A stretch of DNA of 7,098 nucleotides from Reyranella sp. (GTDB lineage: Bacteria; Pseudomonadota; Alphaproteobacteria; Reyranellales; Reyranellaceae): assembly GCA_030681635.1 (NCBI GenBank), contig JAUXRT010000597.1:1-7098 (forward strand), read 5' to 3'. The notes below the pieces were generated by a model that was given only the letters and a program-made list of their open reading frames with translations, was not told where the DNA came from and ran no database searches. The position numbers and the translations under genes were made by a program. This document shows positions 6,012-7,098 of this stretch, piece after piece. Each line of letters opens with the position of its first letter. Positions within the stretch are counted from its first letter, which is position 1.

Positions 6012-6578
6012 CTAGTCCTCAGCCGCCAGGCGGCGCCGCACCAGCGGCACGGTGAGGCTGCGCCAGGCGTAGGCGATTTCCTCGACGTCGACGCCCGACA
6101 GGGTGTCGATGCGGTCGCCCACCCGTTCGCCGCCCAGGCCCTCGTAGAAGAACCGCGTGGGGTTGGCGGCCAGCATCCACAGCACGGCGGTGTCGCAGCG
6201 GTCGGCCTTGAGCTGGCGGAACAGCGCGTCGAGCAGGCGGCGGCCGAGGCCGCGGTTCTGGAAGTCGGGCTCGACGTAGAGCGTGTAGACCTCGCCGACC
6301 CGGACCTCGCGGCCGTCGAGGCCCTCGGGGAGATCGCGCGCCGGGCCGCTGCTGCCGAAGCCCACCACGCCCATGTCCTCGTCGTCGGCGACGAACACGC
6401 CGCGCGCCTCGCCTGGATCGGACAGCACGCGCGACCACCAGGCGGCCTGACGGACGTCCGACATCCCGACCAGCATGGCGTCGGGCAATATGCCGGCATA
6501 GGCCGACTGCCAGGTTTCGACATGGACGCGGGCGATGGCAGCGGCGTCGCTGCGGCCGGCGCGGCGGATGCGGATCAT
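6012..6578 (-). CDS. GNAT family N-acetyltransferase
   Basis: The 188-aa protein is a standard-length GCN5-related acetyltransferase, moving an acetyl group from acetyl-CoA to an unknown amine. It opens IRIRRAGRSDAAAIARVHVETW (2-23), the usual strand 1/helix 1 with the Trp-Ala-Tyr motif family members share (WQSAYAGILP, 23-32). The acetyl-CoA loop is QNRGLG (107-112) in the Q/R-x-x-G-x-G pattern, after strand VYTLYVEPDF. A C-terminal strand WMLAANPTRFFYEGLGG (134-150) matches the motif B region. Its ATG overlaps the rsmB stop by 4 bp (ATGA, 6575-6578), which implies translational coupling and one transcript. The substrate cannot be read from sequence. Confidence 0.93.
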   Translation of the reverse strand: MIRIRRAGRSDAAAIARVHVETWQSAYAGILPDAMLVGMSDVRQAAWWSRVLSDPGEARGVFVADDEDMGVVGFGSSGPARDLPEGLDGREVRVGEVYTLYVEPDFQNRGLGRRLLDALFRQLKADRCDTAVLWMLAANPTRFFYEGLGGERVGDRIDTLSGVDVEEIAYAWRSLTVPLVRRRLAAED

Positions 6579-7098
6579 GCCGACGCCTCCTCCTCCTTCT
6601 TGACCTCCACCGGTGCGGATTTGCGGACCAGGGCGGCGGCAAAGAAGCCGTCGGTGCCGTGCTTGAGCGGCGACAGGCGGAGGTAAGGCGAGGCCGCCAT
6701 CTCGGGCGGCGGCTCGCTCGCCAGCACGTCGCGCCAGACATCGACCGCCGGCACGATCTCGAACTCGGGGTGACGATTTAGGAAGGCCTCGATCTGGTGC
6801 TCATTCTCCGCCGGCAGGACCGAGCAGGTGGCATAGATCAGACCGCCGCCCGGCTTCACCAGGCGCGCCGCGGCGTCGAGGATCTCGGCCTGCTTGGGCA
6901 CCAGCTCGGCCAAGTCCTTGGGCTGCAAGGTCCAGCGGCCGTCGGGATTGCGCCGCCATGTGCCCGTGCCGGTGCAGGGCGCGTCGACCAGCACGCGGTC
7001 GAAGGCCTTGGCCTGACGTTTCAGCCACTTGCGATTGTCGACATCGAGCGCGCGCCGCTCGACATTGTGGGCGCCGGCGCGGCGCAGCCGCTGGGCCG
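6575..7098 (-). CDS. rsmB: RsmB-family 16S rRNA m5C methyltransferase, C-terminal part
   Basis: Only the last 173 or so codons are present; the gene runs off the right edge, so the true start lies outside. The visible part is the SAM-dependent methyltransferase core of the RsmB/NOL1/NOP2/Sun family, which methylates C5 of a cytosine in 16S rRNA (C967 in E. coli). It shows RRAGAHNVERRALD, then AFDRVLVDAPCTGTG with the motif IV Cys (codon 6974-6976), the typical TWRRNPD, KPGGGLIYATCS with the catalytic motif VI Cys (codon 6824-6826), and PLKHGTDGFFAAAL near the end. The tail EVKKEEEASA is charged and probably disordered. It is translationally coupled to the downstream GNAT gene. Assignment to RsmB rather than a paralogous Sun-family enzyme rests on the DAPCTGTGTWRRNPD signature. 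Confidence 0.92.
   Translation of the reverse strand, partial: AQRLRRAGAHNVERRALDVDNRKWLKRQAKAFDRVLVDAPCTGTGTWRRNPDGRWTLQPKDLAELVPKQAEILDAAARLVKPGGGLIYATCSVLPAENEHQIEAFLNRHPEFEIVPAVDVWRDVLASEPPPEMAASPYLRLSPLKHGTDGFFAAALVRKSAPVEVKKEEEASA

Noticed and set aside
5772..6686. Plus-strand 304-codon frame across the palindrome and the GNAT gene
   Set aside because: Antisense to a clear GNAT gene and crossing an intergenic repeat; low-complexity Ala/Val/His product.
6019..6741. Minus-strand 240-codon Arg/Pro-rich frame
   Set aside because: Out-of-frame shadow of the GNAT and rsmB genes on the same strand.

Overview
The window looks like the chromosome of a high-GC alphaproteobacterium, probably Hyphomicrobiales (Bradyrhizobium/Reyranella-like). 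This rests on the GuaA and RsmB sequences, a spot GC of about 65% in the housekeeping part, the rsmB-guaA neighbourhood, and a CTCATGCTGAGGAGG-type palindromic repeat of a kind common in that order. The genus is not secure.

The right part (about 4223-7098, all minus strand) is core genome. The 3' part of rsmB (16S rRNA m5C methyltransferase) enters from the right edge. It overlaps a GNAT acetyltransferase gene by 4 bp (ATGA), then comes a gap with a 107-bp nested palindrome, then a complete guaA (GMP synthase, 516 aa).

The middle part (about 1604-4222, all minus strand) reads as accessory DNA attached to the 3' end of guaA. The last 51 bp of the guaA region (4221-4271) are repeated imperfectly and in direct orientation at 3295-3345. 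The second copy still encodes the GuaA C-terminus YDITSK.PGTIEWE followed by TGA, with mostly silent differences. This is the footprint expected of site-specific integration at the guaA 3' end. Between the two repeats lies one gene, a predicted winged-helix plus PD-(D/E)XK nuclease-like protein. Left of the outer repeat are a HEPN/AbiU2-like gene, whose 5' end overlaps the guaA remnant, and an unidentified gene with weak HEPN-like features. Together they form a three-gene, co-directional set that resembles a small defence-type cargo. That function is inference.

The left part (1-1562, plus strand) holds two strong hairpins in about 630 bp with no convincing gene. After these come a dihydrofolate reductase/RibD-C-fold protein, a perfect 11-bp-arm hairpin and a small orphan gene that converges on the minus-strand cluster. 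No integrase, transposase, tRNA, rRNA or CRISPR array is visible, so the far end of any island must lie outside the window or has been lost.
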